64,000 bases of DNA from Bifidobacterium breve (GCA_945881945.1 CAMCVO010000001.1:1-64000), one strand, 5' to 3'. Positions 16,968-29,272 are shown, numbered from the stretch's first letter. Notes: a model not told the origin generated them from the sequence alone. Numbers and translations are program-made.

Positions 16968-18188
16968 TTATGAATCCATTATGTGGCGATTGCCTCGGTC
17001 AAAGGTTAGGTAATTCCAGGTCCAGTCTGCCAAAGTGCCAATTTTATTTCTGCCACCTAAGAGGTAAAACAGGTGCAGCCAGAGCCAAACCAACCAAGCA
17101 AGTGGTCCTGCTAATTTGAACCATCTAACCTGAACCACCGCTTTATTTCTACCAATCGTTGCCATTGATCCTTTGTCTAGATATTTAAAATTATCCAACT
17201 TTTTACCCTCGATAACTTTTTTAATTTGTTTGGCAATAAATTTACCCTGTTGAATTGCAACGGGTGCAACCATTGGAAGCGGGGATCCATCTTGACCCTT
17301 TGCACCTGCAATATCGCCTAGCGCCCAAAGATATGGATAATTTTTCACCTGCATTGTTGCCTCAACTGCAACTCGATTTGCCTCAACTGGCAGATTTAAC
17401 TGTTTCATTGCATCTGAACCTTTAACACCTGCAGCCCAAATTGTTATTTGTGACGGCAATTCAGTGCCATCTTTTAAAATTACTTTTCCGTCAAGTAACT
17501 CTTTAACAGCTGAATTGAGTAAAACTTGAACATCTAGCTTCTCTAAATCTTTTTTTGTTCTAGCAGATAAAGATGGTGCAAATGGTGGCAGCAATCTAGG
17601 ACCTGCTTCAACTAATGTCACCTGAATATTTTTTGCCACTGTTTCTTGATCTAATTTCAATGGTCCTCTTATCAACTCAGATATAGCCCCGGCCATTTCA
17701 ACTCCAGTTGGCCCCCCACCAATTACAGTTACAAAAAACTTACTGCCATCTTCTAGTCGGCAAAGGTCCTCAAAACGTCGCATGATTTCTGCTCTAATGG
17801 TTAGCGCTTCAGAGACTGATTTCATGCCAAGTGAAAACTCTTTTACACCAGCAATTCCAAAGTCAGCTGTGACAGAACCAAGAGCCACAATTAAGTGATC
17901 AAATTTTAAATTTTCGCTGCTGTCTAACTTCACCTCTTTGGTTTGATGATCGATGCTAATTGGTGAGGCCATTCGAAACTTCACAGAGGTTTTTCTCAAC
18001 GCACCTCGGATTGGATATGCCACATGATCTGCAGCAAGGCCGGCAGTTGAGACCTGGTACAAAAGAGGCAGAAAGGTTTGATAGTTATGGCGATCAACCA
18101 CTGTGACATCGGCTGCACCAGAGAGCGCACGAGCGGCGGCCAAACCGCCAAAACCGCCACCTAAAATAACTATCTTTGGTCTATTCAT
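16968..18188 (-). CDS. ndh: type II NADH:quinone oxidoreductase
   Basis: Single-subunit, non-proton-pumping NADH dehydrogenase feeding electrons to the quinone pool at the inner face of the membrane. 406 residues. FAD motif VILGGGFGGLAAARAL (5-20), NADH-binding VTVIGGGPTGVEMAGA, the AAGVKGSD stretch and WALGDIAGA. The C-terminal region has a hydrophobic, amphipathic segment (LAWLVWLWLHLFYLLGGRNK), the usual membrane anchor of NDH-2. Divergent from the next gene with only 24 bases between starts. A related sulfide:quinone reductase is less likely because the redox-cysteine pattern of that family is not seen. Confidence 0.88.
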   Translation of the reverse strand: MNRPKIVILGGGFGGLAAARALSGAADVTVVDRHNYQTFLPLLYQVSTAGLAADHVAYPIRGALRKTSVKFRMASPISIDHQTKEVKLDSSENLKFDHLIVALGSVTADFGIAGVKEFSLGMKSVSEALTIRAEIMRRFEDLCRLEDGSKFFVTVIGGGPTGVEMAGAISELIRGPLKLDQETVAKNIQVTLVEAGPRLLPPFAPSLSARTKKDLEKLDVQVLLNSAVKELLDGKVILKDGTELPSQITIWAAGVKGSDAMKQLNLPVEANRVAVEATMQVKNYPYLWALGDIAGAKGQDGSPLPMVAPVAIQQGKFIAKQIKKVIEGKKLDNFKYLDKGSMATIGRNKAVVQVRWFKLAGPLAWLVWLWLHLFYLLGGRNKIGTLADWTWNYLTFDRGNRHIMDS

Positions 18189-18212
18189 CCAATTAAGTCT
18201 ACTGTTTTCACC

Positions 18213-19703
18213 ATGGATAGTGCGCGAAAGATTCTAGTCACCGGTGCCTCTGGCTATGTTGGTGGTCGGTTAGTTACCGCATTGTTAGAAGATGGCGCAA
18301 AAATAAGAGTCTTTGTTCGAGATAAAAATAAAGCCCAAAGTCACACCTGGGCCTCTCAGGTTGAAATTGCTGTTGGAAATGCATCTAATTATCAATCAAC
18401 CGTCCAAGCTCTGACTGGCATTCATACTGCCTTTTATTTACTCCACTCCATTAATTTAGGTCCAAACTTTGACAAGATTGAATCAGAGATGGCGCAAAAC
18501 TTTGCTAAAGCTGCGGCTGAGTGTGGTGTTAAACAGATAGTTTATTTAGGTGGAATTAATAATGATGCCAAATCATCAAAGCATTTATCCTCACGGGCAA
18601 ATACTGGTAAGAGTTTGGCAAGTTCAACTGTTCCAGTAATGGAGTTGCGTGCTGGAATAATTATTGGTTCAGGATCAGCCTCCTTTGAAATGCTTCGTCA
18701 CCTAACTCATCGCTTGCCAGTTATGACAACGCCTAAATGGGTAATGAATAAAACTCACCCAATAGCAGTCAGAGATGTACTTTGGTATTTAAGGAATACG
18801 GCAAAATTAGAAAAACCAATCTCAGGTATTTTCGACATAGGTGGCCCAGAAATTCTTTCCTATGCAGATATGATGCAAAAATTTGCCAAACTCTCAGGAT
18901 TAAGAAAGCGTTTAATAATTAAGGTGCCCGTACTAACACCAAATCTTTCTAGTCTTTGGATTGGTTTTGTAACTCCAGTTCCAACCTCACTTGCCCGCCC
19001 ATTAGTAGGTTCATTAATCAGTGAGGTAGTAGCAGATCCTGCTAAATCAATTGATCAAATAATTCCAAAGCCCGCCGAAGGATTAGTTGATGTTGAAGGT
19101 GCGATTACTTTGGCATTAAGTAATGTTTCAAGCAATACAGTCAAAACACGCTGGTCAGATGCCACATCTGCAACTGCGCCTTGGCAAAAAGCTCAAAGTG
19201 ATCCATCTTGGGCAGGTGAGGCTCTATATAAGGACACCAAGGTAAGAATTACTGATGCAAGTTTAGAAAGTTTATGGTCTGCGATTGAAGAAATTGGCGG
19301 CGTTAATGGTTGGTACGGTGCTGATTTTCTCTGGTATTTACGTGGCTTACTAGATCGAATGATTGGTGGGGTTGGCTTACGAAGAGGAAGAAGGGATCCA
19401 ATTCATTTAAGAGTTGGTGACAGTTTAGATTTTTGGCGGGTGGAGTCACTGCTACCAGGTGAATCATTAAAACTTTATGCTGAAATGATTTTGCCAGGCA
19501 AAGCTTGGCTTGAGTTTAGAATTAAGAAATTATCAAATGGTCAAAGTGAGGTAACTCAAGAAGCCTCTTACTCCCCACGCGGTTTGGGTGGCCAGCTCTA
19601 CTGGTATGCAGTATTGCCATTTCATTCATTAGTATTTCCAACTATGATTAGAAATCTAATTCGTAGCGCCAATCGGAAAGATTACGCAGCGCGTAATGCA
19701 TGA
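18213..19703 (+). CDS. NAD(P)-binding SDR fused to DUF2867
   Basis: Two-part protein of 496 residues. Residues 1-300 form an atypical short-chain dehydrogenase of the NmrA/complex-I-assembly type with ILVTGASGYVGGRLV and VYLGGIN. Residues 330-490 match the DUF2867 pattern (WYGADFLWYLRGLLDRMIGG, then GDSLDFWRVE), a helix-grip-like domain. The combination is common in Actinobacteria but no reaction is established. Start ATG at 18213; the 3' end overlaps the PLP decarboxylase gene by 8 bases, so the pair is translationally coupled and probably acts together. Confidence 0.8.
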   Translation: MDSARKILVTGASGYVGGRLVTALLEDGAKIRVFVRDKNKAQSHTWASQVEIAVGNASNYQSTVQALTGIHTAFYLLHSINLGPNFDKIESEMAQNFAKAAAECGVKQIVYLGGINNDAKSSKHLSSRANTGKSLASSTVPVMELRAGIIIGSGSASFEMLRHLTHRLPVMTTPKWVMNKTHPIAVRDVLWYLRNTAKLEKPISGIFDIGGPEILSYADMMQKFAKLSGLRKRLIIKVPVLTPNLSSLWIGFVTPVPTSLARPLVGSLISEVVADPAKSIDQIIPKPAEGLVDVEGAITLALSNVSSNTVKTRWSDATSATAPWQKAQSDPSWAGEALYKDTKVRITDASLESLWSAIEEIGGVNGWYGADFLWYLRGLLDRMIGGVGLRRGRRDPIHLRVGDSLDFWRVESLLPGESLKLYAEMILPGKAWLEFRIKKLSNGQSEVTQEASYSPRGLGGQLYWYAVLPFHSLVFPTMIRNLIRSANRKDYAARNA

Positions 19704-21048
19704 GTTCACCCCTGAGGTTGAGGAGTTAGCTAAAGAAATATTAGATTACTCATTAATTAGACTTCGCACCGATCCACCTCTTGATGGTCCAAAAACTGCG
19801 CAAGAGTTATATGAATTGGCTGGCAATACCATTACCGCTAGCGGCTTAGGTGGTCATGAAACACTTAAATTATTTAAAGAGGTATTAGCAACTGCATGTA
19901 TTTCAACTGATCACCCAAGATATTTAGCATTCATACCATCTGCTCCGAGTGAGTACGCAAACCTTTTTGATTTAGTAGTTGGTGCTAGCGCACTTTATGG
20001 CGGCTCATGGCTAGAAGGAGCAGGCGCGGTTTTTGCAGAAAACCAAGCACTTAAATGGATCTCAGATCTAGCTGGTATGCCAAATACTGCCGGCGGGGTA
20101 TTTGTACAGGGTGGCACAATTGGAAATCTATCTGCATTAGTAACTGCTCGAAATACATTTAGAGGCAAACGAAAAGATGTAATCAGATGGGTACTTGCAG
20201 CAAGTGCTGATTCACACTCTTCAATTAAATCAGCTGCTCAGGTTATGGATGTTGAGATCTTACTTATCAAGCCAGACAAAGATGGCGCGCTTCAGGGAGA
20301 TTCCTGCGCGCAAGCTATTGATAAGTACCATAGTGAAAACCCAGGACACCAAGTTTTCGCTCTTGTGGCAACCGCAGGAACTACCAACCTTGGAATTATC
20401 GATAACTTAGAGAGCATTGCTACTTGTGCGAAAGAAAGAGGGATTTGGTTTCATGTTGATGGTGCTTATGGCCTTGCCGCACTTTGCGCACCATCGGTTC
20501 GACCATTATTTAATGGGGTTGAGTTAGCAGATTCATTTATTGTTGATCCACATAAATGGTTATTTGCACCATTTGATGCCTGCGCCCTTATTTATCGCAA
20601 TCCAAAATTAGCTAAACGAGCCCACCTACAAAAAGCTGCTTACCTAGAAACTTTAGATGAGGATGATGAATGGAATCCATCTGACTATGCAATCCATCTA
20701 ACACGCAGAGCTAGAGGATTACCATTTTGGTTTTCACTCGCCGCCCATGGCACCGATGAGTATGCAAGGGCAATGGAGCGCACCATGGCGGTGGCAAAGG
20801 ATGCGGCTGAAGCGGTTCGTAATCACCCAAACCTTAAGTTGGTAATAGAGCCATCACTTTCAATTGTGGCATTTGAAAGAGTGGGCTGGGAGAGTAATGA
20901 TTATGAAAAGTGGAGTGATAAATTATTAGCAGATCAAATTGGCTTTGTAACACCATCTGCTCATAAGGGTAAGCCAATTCTCCGGTTTGCAATTGTTAAT
21001 CCATGGACAAATGAGTCAGACATATCAGCAATTCTCGCCACGCTGTAA
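19696..21048 (+). CDS. group II PLP-dependent decarboxylase
   Basis: Pyridoxal-phosphate enzyme of the aromatic-amino-acid/glutamate decarboxylase family. 450 residues. Substrate-side motif HPRYLAFIPSAPS, cofactor-stacking region SADSHSSIKSA, ATAGTTNLGIID, WFHVDGAYG and the Schiff-base lysine K287 in DPHKWLFAPFD. Which amino acid is decarboxylated cannot be read from the sequence; aromatic, 2,4-diaminobutyrate or other substrates are possible. Overlaps the upstream SDR-DUF2867 gene by 8 bases, implying a shared pathway that I cannot name. Confidence 0.85.
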   Translation: MHEFTPEVEELAKEILDYSLIRLRTDPPLDGPKTAQELYELAGNTITASGLGGHETLKLFKEVLATACISTDHPRYLAFIPSAPSEYANLFDLVVGASALYGGSWLEGAGAVFAENQALKWISDLAGMPNTAGGVFVQGGTIGNLSALVTARNTFRGKRKDVIRWVLAASADSHSSIKSAAQVMDVEILLIKPDKDGALQGDSCAQAIDKYHSENPGHQVFALVATAGTTNLGIIDNLESIATCAKERGIWFHVDGAYGLAALCAPSVRPLFNGVELADSFIVDPHKWLFAPFDACALIYRNPKLAKRAHLQKAAYLETLDEDDEWNPSDYAIHLTRRARGLPFWFSLAAHGTDEYARAMERTMAVAKDAAEAVRNHPNLKLVIEPSLSIVAFERVGWESNDYEKWSDKLLADQIGFVTPSAHKGKPILRFAIVNPWTNESDISAILATL

Positions 21049-21092
21049 GTTAAAATCACACCTTTGTCAGTGATCTCTTTTAAGATGTGCCT

Positions 21093-21380
21093 ATGTCTGA
21101 ATTTATGCCCACAGGTGATCTTGTTAACTCTGGTTTGTCAGAGTTAGAAACGCAGATCTTAGAGTTTGAGCGAACTTGGTGGCGCCATGCTGGGGCTAAA
21201 GAGAGTTCAATAAAAGAGTTATTTAATCTAACGCCCCCTGCTTACTATCAAATGCTAAATAATTTAATTGATCGACCAGCAGCGTTAATGGCGCAGCCAT
21301 TGCTGGTTAAGCGCTTGCTACGGCTTAGAGATCAGCGCACCACCACCCGCAGCAGCACCAAACTCGGCTTTACTCTCTAA
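21093..21380 (+). CDS. DUF3263 protein
   Basis: 95-residue actinobacterial protein of unknown function. The DUF3263 core is visible: ILEFERTWWRHAGAKESSIKE followed by FNLTPPAYYQMLN, a helix-turn-helix-like pattern in which an upstream aromatic/basic helix is followed by a probable recognition helix. Start taken at the ATG at 21093; a GTG at 21087 would add two residues. In many Actinobacteria this gene sits with a LytR C-terminal-domain gene near groEL or csp; the LytR partner is missing here. Confidence 0.8.
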   Translation: MSEFMPTGDLVNSGLSELETQILEFERTWWRHAGAKESSIKELFNLTPPAYYQMLNNLIDRPAALMAQPLLVKRLLRLRDQRTTTRSSTKLGFTL

Positions 21381-21392
21381 AGCCTGTAACTA

Positions 21393-21409
21393 CCCCAGTT
21401 GATCTGGGG
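21393..21409 (+). terminator. hairpin after DUF3263 gene
   Basis: CCCCAG and CTGGGG form a perfect 6-bp GC-rich stem with the 5-base loop ttgat, 13 bases after the DUF3263 stop, followed by caattt. The T-run is weak, so it may be an imperfect terminator insulating the groEL promoter. Confidence 0.45.
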
Positions 21410-21448
21410 CAATTTGGCGCATCTGGAATAAATCCTCTAGATTTGGCT

Positions 21449-23148
<1,700 letters not shown>

Positions 23149-23168
23149 AAGTTCATAACCAAATTAAC

Positions 23169-23200
23169 AAAAAGCCCCCGCTTAAAATCGGGGGCTTTTT
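23169..23200 (+). terminator. intrinsic terminator of groEL
   Basis: The arms aaaagcccccg and cgggggctttt pair perfectly around the loop cttaaaat and are followed by T residues; it begins 20 bases after the groEL stop. This is the clearest rho-independent terminator in the window. Confidence 0.93.
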
Positions 23201-23232
23201 CATTTTAGCCATTAGCAGATTACAATCTGCCT

Positions 23233-24108
23233 ATGGCAAAAAAGAAATCACTATTTAAAAAGCTCCGTAAGAGTGAGAGCTCACTGGTAGCAGAACCTGA
23301 GGCACCGGTTGATGAAGCGATTTTAGAAGCTATCACACAACCAAAGGTTGAAGAGATAGTAAAGCCAGTAATTGTTAGAAAGCCTTACATTGCTCCGGAA
23401 AAAACCTATCCTGCCAAGATTGTAATCGAACCAAATAAGAGTGATATTTTTGGTGTGCTTGCTATTGCAAAACAAGCTGCAATTGAAGATGCTGGTAATA
23501 GTGATTTTGTGGGTGAGTTTTACTCGATAGATTCAGATGAAGAAAGAGTTGCTACATATTTGTTTCATGCAAAACTACCTGGCTATAACGGCTGGATGTG
23601 GGCGGTAACAGTTGCAAAAACTGATGAACAAAGTCAGGCAACAATTTGTGATGTAGTTTTACTTCCTGGTGCTAAAGCTTTGCTGGCGCCAAATTGGGTG
23701 CCATACTCACAAAGAATTCAACCAGGAGATCTTGGTATCGGCGATGTTGTACCAACCTCACCAGATGATGAACGTTTAACCCAAAGTTATGCAGCTTTGC
23801 CAGAGGAAGAAGAGTTGGATATCGCACAATTGTTTGAGTTTGGATTAAGTAGAGCTAGAGTTTTATCAATTGTTGGTCGAGATGCAGCAAGTAAGAGATG
23901 GTATGAGGGCGATCGTGGACCAAAAGCTCCTATTGCCCAAGCTGCTCCAAAACCTTGTTCATCCTGTGGTTTCTTTATCCCAATAGCTGGCTCCCTTAGA
24001 AGTGCATTTGGAGTTTGCTCAAATGCAATCTCTCCTGAGGATGCCCGAGTGGTTTCCTTTGATCATGGCTGTGGCGCCCACTCCGAGGCCTTAATCAAGG
24101 CTGAATAA
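23233..24108 (+). CDS. DUF3027 protein
   Basis: 291-residue actinobacterial protein of unknown function. A lysine-rich start (MAKKKSLFKKLRKSE) and a flexible acidic linker to about residue 60 precede the DUF3027 core: EFYSIDSDEERVATYLFHAKLPGYNGWMW, VVLLPGAKALLAPNWVPYSQRIQPGDLG. The C-terminus holds a likely zinc site with PCSSCGFFIP, a third cysteine in GVCSNAI and HGCGAHSE. Neighbouring groEL and cold-shock genes match the usual Streptomyces context. Independent transcription is likely since a terminator precedes it. Confidence 0.8.
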   Translation: MAKKKSLFKKLRKSESSLVAEPEAPVDEAILEAITQPKVEEIVKPVIVRKPYIAPEKTYPAKIVIEPNKSDIFGVLAIAKQAAIEDAGNSDFVGEFYSIDSDEERVATYLFHAKLPGYNGWMWAVTVAKTDEQSQATICDVVLLPGAKALLAPNWVPYSQRIQPGDLGIGDVVPTSPDDERLTQSYAALPEEEELDIAQLFEFGLSRARVLSIVGRDAASKRWYEGDRGPKAPIAQAAPKPCSSCGFFIPIAGSLRSAFGVCSNAISPEDARVVSFDHGCGAHSEALIKAE

Positions 24109-24203
24109 TCCACTAACACCGATCTGCCTAGTTGGGTTAAACTACTCACCTGCCCATCTAAAGATGGCCTAAACGAATACTAAACTTTTGAAGGGAGTTG
24201 CCA

Positions 24204-24590
24204 ATGCCTACTGGTCGAGTTAAATGGTTTAGCTTAGAAAAAGGTTTTGGATTTATTTCCAATGATGAGGGCGAAGATGTTTATTTAGCAGCTGCAGCAC
24301 TGCCTGAAGGTGTAGCAACTGTTAAGCCTGGTACAAAGCTTGAGTTCTCAATTGCAGATGGTCGTCGTGGCCCTCAAGCACTTTCAGTTTCAGTTGTTGA
24401 GGCACCACCAACTATTGCAACTGGATCACGTGGCAAAAATGATGATTTAGCCGCAATGATTGAAGACACTATCAAGATCCTAGATCGTTATGGCAACGGG
24501 TTGCGAAGTGGTCGTACTTCAACTGCTGCTGATGGTGAACGGTTAGCTAAAGTTTTGCGTGGGATTGCATCCCAGATTGATGGAAACTAA
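24204..24590 (+). CDS. cold-shock domain protein (long actinobacterial type)
   Basis: 128-residue nucleic-acid chaperone. The cold-shock domain is at 1-68 with GRVKWF and RNP1 KGFGFI; the RNP2 site reads DVYLAA instead of the classic VFVH, as in the long actinobacterial group. Residues 75-128 are the extra C-terminal helix region of that group (LAAMIEDTIKILDRYGNGLR). ATG at 24204 is preceded by aagggag (24191-24197); the TTG at 24198 is too close to that site. The 95-base leader holds a small hairpin (CCATC/GATGG, 24154-24167). Stop codon in a CTAA shared with the opposite-strand gene. Confidence 0.92.
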   Translation: MPTGRVKWFSLEKGFGFISNDEGEDVYLAAAALPEGVATVKPGTKLEFSIADGRRGPQALSVSVVEAPPTIATGSRGKNDDLAAMIEDTIKILDRYGNGLRSGRTSTAADGERLAKVLRGIASQIDGN

Positions 24591-24763
24591 AGCAAACCTT
24601 TTCGACTTCGTTTGATTGTGTAGCGAAGCCCAACTGCACCTAACACCGCTCCAATTGCACAAATCCAAAGCACATTGCTATCGGCATTCATTACGACTGC
24701 AAATACAAATCCAATGATCCAAAGCACAATACCAAGTGCAATAATAAAAATTGCTTGTTTCAT
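24587..24763 (-). CDS. small two-helix membrane protein, DUF2530-like
   Basis: 58 residues that begin MKQAIFIIALGIVLWIIGF and end GLRYTIKRSRKGLL. Two membrane helices (about residues 4-24 and 31-48) are joined by the short polar loop MNADSN and end in a basic tail, placing both ends in the cytoplasm. The size and the terminal RYTIKRSR pattern resemble DUF2530, an actinobacterial membrane family of unknown role. It is the third gene of the serC operon, 15 bases after a 27-codon gene, with aagaag before the ATG. Confidence 0.7.
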   Translation of the reverse strand: MKQAIFIIALGIVLWIIGFVFAVVMNADSNVLWICAIGAVLGAVGLRYTIKRSRKGLL

Positions 24764-24778
24764 GGATTAATTTTCTTC

Positions 24779-25989
<1,211 letters not shown>

Positions 25990-26640
25990 TTAGGGGTTAA
26001 GCCGTTTAAGGTGCCAATTATTATCTTCTTTTACATAACGAATTCGATCATGCAGACGGGAATATCGACCTTGCCAGAACTCAATTGATTCTGGTTTAAC
26101 CACATATCCGCCCCAAAAATCTGGTCTTGGAATCTGCTCACCGATTGGCCACTTTGCTTCAAAGTTTGCAAATTTTTCCTCAAGCTCTGCCCTAGAGGAC
26201 AATTCAGTAGATTGCGCACTTGCCCAAGCACCGATTTGTGAACCACGTGGTCGGCTAGCAAAGTATTTTTCAGATTCTTCTTTCGAAACCTTGCTAGCAC
26301 TACCAATCACAATTACTTGTCGCTCTAGCGGATACCAAGGAAATACCAGTGAAACATTTGCATTCTTCTCAATCTGCTGAGCTTTTCTAGAGTTGTAATT
26401 TGAAAAAAAGGTAAAGCCATCTTGGGTCAAATCCTTAAGCAAAACTGTTCGGCTAGAAAGTCGACCATCCGCTGCGGTTGAAAGCACCATGGCATTTGCC
26501 TCAACTACAATCTCATTGGCGGCGGCATCCTTAAGCCAGGAATCAAATAGTGTAATTGGATTTGCCGGTAGGTTAGCCTCAACCAAGCCAACCTCACCAT
26601 ACTGCCTACGCATTGCTGCGATATCTTCTCGATTGCTCAT
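25990..26640 (-). CDS. pdxH: pyridoxamine 5'-phosphate oxidase
   Basis: FMN enzyme making pyridoxal 5'-phosphate. 216 residues from the ATG at 26640 (MSNREDIAAMRRQYG), the conserved start; the frame stays open to 26685 but with no family sequence. Motifs: FDSWLKDA, AMVLSTAADGRLSSRTVLLKD, FFSNYNSRKAQQIE, FPWYPLERQV and the C-terminal WQGRYSRLHDRIRY with WHLKRLNP. It is divergent from citrate synthase across 95 bases that must hold both promoters. Confidence 0.95.
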   Translation of the reverse strand: MSNREDIAAMRRQYGEVGLVEANLPANPITLFDSWLKDAAANEIVVEANAMVLSTAADGRLSSRTVLLKDLTQDGFTFFSNYNSRKAQQIEKNANVSLVFPWYPLERQVIVIGSASKVSKEESEKYFASRPRGSQIGAWASAQSTELSSRAELEEKFANFEAKWPIGEQIPRPDFWGGYVVKPESIEFWQGRYSRLHDRIRYVKEDNNWHLKRLNP

Positions 26641-26735
26641 GGTTGTATCCAACCTCACTTTAGATCTAGTTTGGTGCATTAGCACCTCAAGTAGCAGAAT
26701 AGGACACAGAAACGGATAACTAAAGGAGCACTCAA

Positions 26736-27851
26736 GTGAGCGATGATTTCAAACCCGGTTTAGAAGGTGTAATTGCTTTTGAGTCCAAGATTGCAGAACC
26801 AGATAAAGAGGGCAGCGCGCTTAGATACCGTGGTGTTGATATTGATGATTTAGTTGGTCGAGTTACCTTTGGAAATGTTTGGGGATTATTAGTTGATGAT
26901 GAGTTTAATCCTGGATTGCCCCCTGCTGAACCATTTTTAATTCCAGTACATACCGGTGATGTTCGAGTTGATGTGCAATCTGCGATTGCAATGCTTACCC
27001 CTGCTTGGGGATTAAAGCCATTATTAGATATTTCAGATGAAGAGGCACGAAATAATTTAGCCAGAGTTTCAGTCATGGTGCTCTCATATGTTGCCCAATC
27101 TGCCCGTGGAACAATTGCACAAGCAATTCCACAATCAGAAATTGATAAAGCCCATACTGTTATTGAGCGAATGATGATTCGCTGGCGGGGTGAACCAGAT
27201 CCAGTGCATGTTCGGGCAATCGATGCTTACTTTGTATCGGCTGCAGAACATGGAATGAATGCCTCCACCTTCACCGGAAGAGTTATTGCCTCTACTGGCG
27301 CCGATGTTGCAGCATCGATCTCTGGTGCGATTGGTGCAATGAGTGGTCCACTACATGGTGGTGCACCTGCTCGAGTATTGAGCATGATTGAAGCGGTAGA
27401 AAAGAGTGGCAATGCTGAAAGTTATGTGAAATCAATTTTAGATAAGGGTGAGCGATTGATGGGCTTTGGTCACCGGGTTTATCGCGCTGAGGATCCACGC
27501 GCTCGCACATTAAGGCGCACTGCGCAAGAACTAAATGCACCAAGGTATGAAGTTGCGCTAGCACTTGAAAAGGCTGCACTTGCCGAACTAAAACAACGTC
27601 AACCAGATCGAGTTTTGGAAACAAATGTTGAGTTCTGGGCTGCGATTATTTTAGATTTTGCACAGGTTCCCGCCAATCTATTTACCTCAATGTTTACGGC
27701 AGCAAGAACAGCCGGATGGTCTGCTCATATCTTGGAACAAAAGAGAACTGGTCGAATTATTCGCCCGTCAGCTAGATATGTTGGACCTGGTCCTAGAAAG
27801 CCTAAGGATGTTAAGGGCTGGGATTCCACAGTGGAATCTCTTCATAATTAG
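26736..27851 (+). CDS. citA: citrate synthase
   Basis: Condenses oxaloacetate and acetyl-CoA to open the TCA cycle. 371 residues with GVIAFESKIA and LRYRGVDIDDLV near the start, the first catalytic histidine region SGPLHGGAP, and GFGHRVYRAEDPRA with the second histidine, then EFWAAIILDFAQVP. GTG start at 26736 with aaaggag at 26722-26728. The short type II-like form and position near serC match CitA (Rv0889c) in mycobacteria. A 2-methylcitrate synthase is possible but no prp genes are nearby. Confidence 0.92.
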   Translation: MSDDFKPGLEGVIAFESKIAEPDKEGSALRYRGVDIDDLVGRVTFGNVWGLLVDDEFNPGLPPAEPFLIPVHTGDVRVDVQSAIAMLTPAWGLKPLLDISDEEARNNLARVSVMVLSYVAQSARGTIAQAIPQSEIDKAHTVIERMMIRWRGEPDPVHVRAIDAYFVSAAEHGMNASTFTGRVIASTGADVAASISGAIGAMSGPLHGGAPARVLSMIEAVEKSGNAESYVKSILDKGERLMGFGHRVYRAEDPRARTLRRTAQELNAPRYEVALALEKAALAELKQRQPDRVLETNVEFWAAIILDFAQVPANLFTSMFTAARTAGWSAHILEQKRTGRIIRPSARYVGPGPRKPKDVKGWDSTVESLHN

Positions 27852-27906
27852 GCCTGAACTTTAAGTTCAAATTGTTTATTTGCCTTAGCAAAAGCACAAT
27901 AGCGTA

Positions 27907-29271
27907 ATGGCTGGCAATTCAATTTTTTGGTTTCGTAGAGACCTGAGATTAAATGACAATCCAGCACTGCTGGCTGCAATTGCTGAAAGTGATGAAATTA
28001 TTCTGGTATTCATCTTAGATCCAAGGCAGATTAAAAAATTAGGTGACAAGGGTAAGGCGTATCTTGCGCAATCACTTCAACTTCTTGATCAGTCATTAGA
28101 TAACAATCTGCACGTAATTGCTGGTGATCCACTAACAGTGCTTAAAAATTTAATAAAAAAACATAGCGCAACTTCAGTGCATATTTCAGCTTCATATGAA
28201 CCAATTGATTCAAAAGAAGATCTAAAGATTGAGTCAGCTGGTGTGAAATTAATAAGAACTGGCTCACCTTATGCAGTTGCACCTGGGCGAGTTAGAAAGC
28301 CAAGTGATGACACTCCATACCGGGTGTACACACCTTTTTATAAAGCATGGTCGTTGCATGGATGGCGAAAACCAGCTGATAAGCCAAAAAGTATTAATGC
28401 TATAAAACCAAGCAGTGATGCCAGAGCATTTCCTGATTGGAAAGTGCCTAATGGCGTAACGATAACTCCAGCAGGTGAGGCTGCGGCCTTAGAGCGTTTC
28501 AAATACTTTCAAAAAAATGGATTAAACGATTACGATCAAGCACGAAATCTTGCTGGAATTGATGGCACAAGCAAGATGAGTGCTCATTTAACTTGGGGTG
28601 AGATACATCCAAGAACTTTGCTAGCCCCACTTGGTGAAAGCAAAGCACATGATGTATTTCGCAAAGAGATTGCTTGGCGTGAGTTTTACGCTGATGTTTT
28701 ATTCCATAATCCACACACTGAAACAGATTATTACGCACCACAGTTTGCCAGTATGCGTTATGACAAACCTGGTGAGAAATTTAAAGCATGGTGTGAAGGA
28801 AAGACAGGCTACCCATTTGTTGATGCTGCAATGCGCCAACTTGTATCTGAGGGTTGGATGCATAATCGCACCCGCATGGTGGTGGCATCATTCCTAGTTA
28901 AAGATCTACACCTTGAATGGCAATTAGGAGAGCGTTTTTTTAGAGAGCATTTAGTTGATTATGACGTGGCATCTAATGCACATGGCTGGCAGTGGACAGC
29001 AGGTTGTGGAACAGATGCCTCACCTTATTACCGAATATTTAATCCAATTGAACAAGGAAAACGATTTGATGAAAATGGTGATTATGTTCGTAAGTATGTG
29101 CCAGAGCTAGCCCACATTAAAGGCATTGAGGTGCAAGAGCCATGGGAGGCACCTGATGGCTATTCAAAAGGTTATGTTAAGCAATTAGTCGATCACAAAG
29201 CAGAGCGAAGTGAATCTTTAGCCAGGCTTGAGGAGATAAAAGTTAATAAACCTGCCTACCCAAAGGATTAA
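27907..29271 (+). CDS. phr: deoxyribodipyrimidine photolyase
   Basis: Light-driven repair of cyclobutane pyrimidine dimers using FAD. 454 residues: N-terminal antenna domain (IFWFRRDLRLNDNPALL), linker, and the helical FAD domain with KEIAWREFYADVLF, GKTGYPFVDAAMRQL, GWMHNRTRMVVASFLVKDL, DYDVASNAHGWQWTAGCG and ASPYYRIFNP. These conserved W and N residues favour CPD photolyase over a signalling cryptochrome. The next gene starts two bases after this one ends, so the pair is one operon. A photolyase fits life in sunlit surface water. Confidence 0.94.
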   Translation: MAGNSIFWFRRDLRLNDNPALLAAIAESDEIILVFILDPRQIKKLGDKGKAYLAQSLQLLDQSLDNNLHVIAGDPLTVLKNLIKKHSATSVHISASYEPIDSKEDLKIESAGVKLIRTGSPYAVAPGRVRKPSDDTPYRVYTPFYKAWSLHGWRKPADKPKSINAIKPSSDARAFPDWKVPNGVTITPAGEAAALERFKYFQKNGLNDYDQARNLAGIDGTSKMSAHLTWGEIHPRTLLAPLGESKAHDVFRKEIAWREFYADVLFHNPHTETDYYAPQFASMRYDKPGEKFKAWCEGKTGYPFVDAAMRQLVSEGWMHNRTRMVVASFLVKDLHLEWQLGERFFREHLVDYDVASNAHGWQWTAGCGTDASPYYRIFNPIEQGKRFDENGDYVRKYVPELAHIKGIEVQEPWEAPDGYSKGYVKQLVDHKAERSESLARLEEIKVNKPAYPKD

Positions 29272-29272
29272 T

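Noticed and set aside
27855-27869. Terminator-like repeat TGAAC/GTTCA after citrate synthase
   Set aside because: The stem is only 5 bp, AT-rich and lacks a clean T-run.
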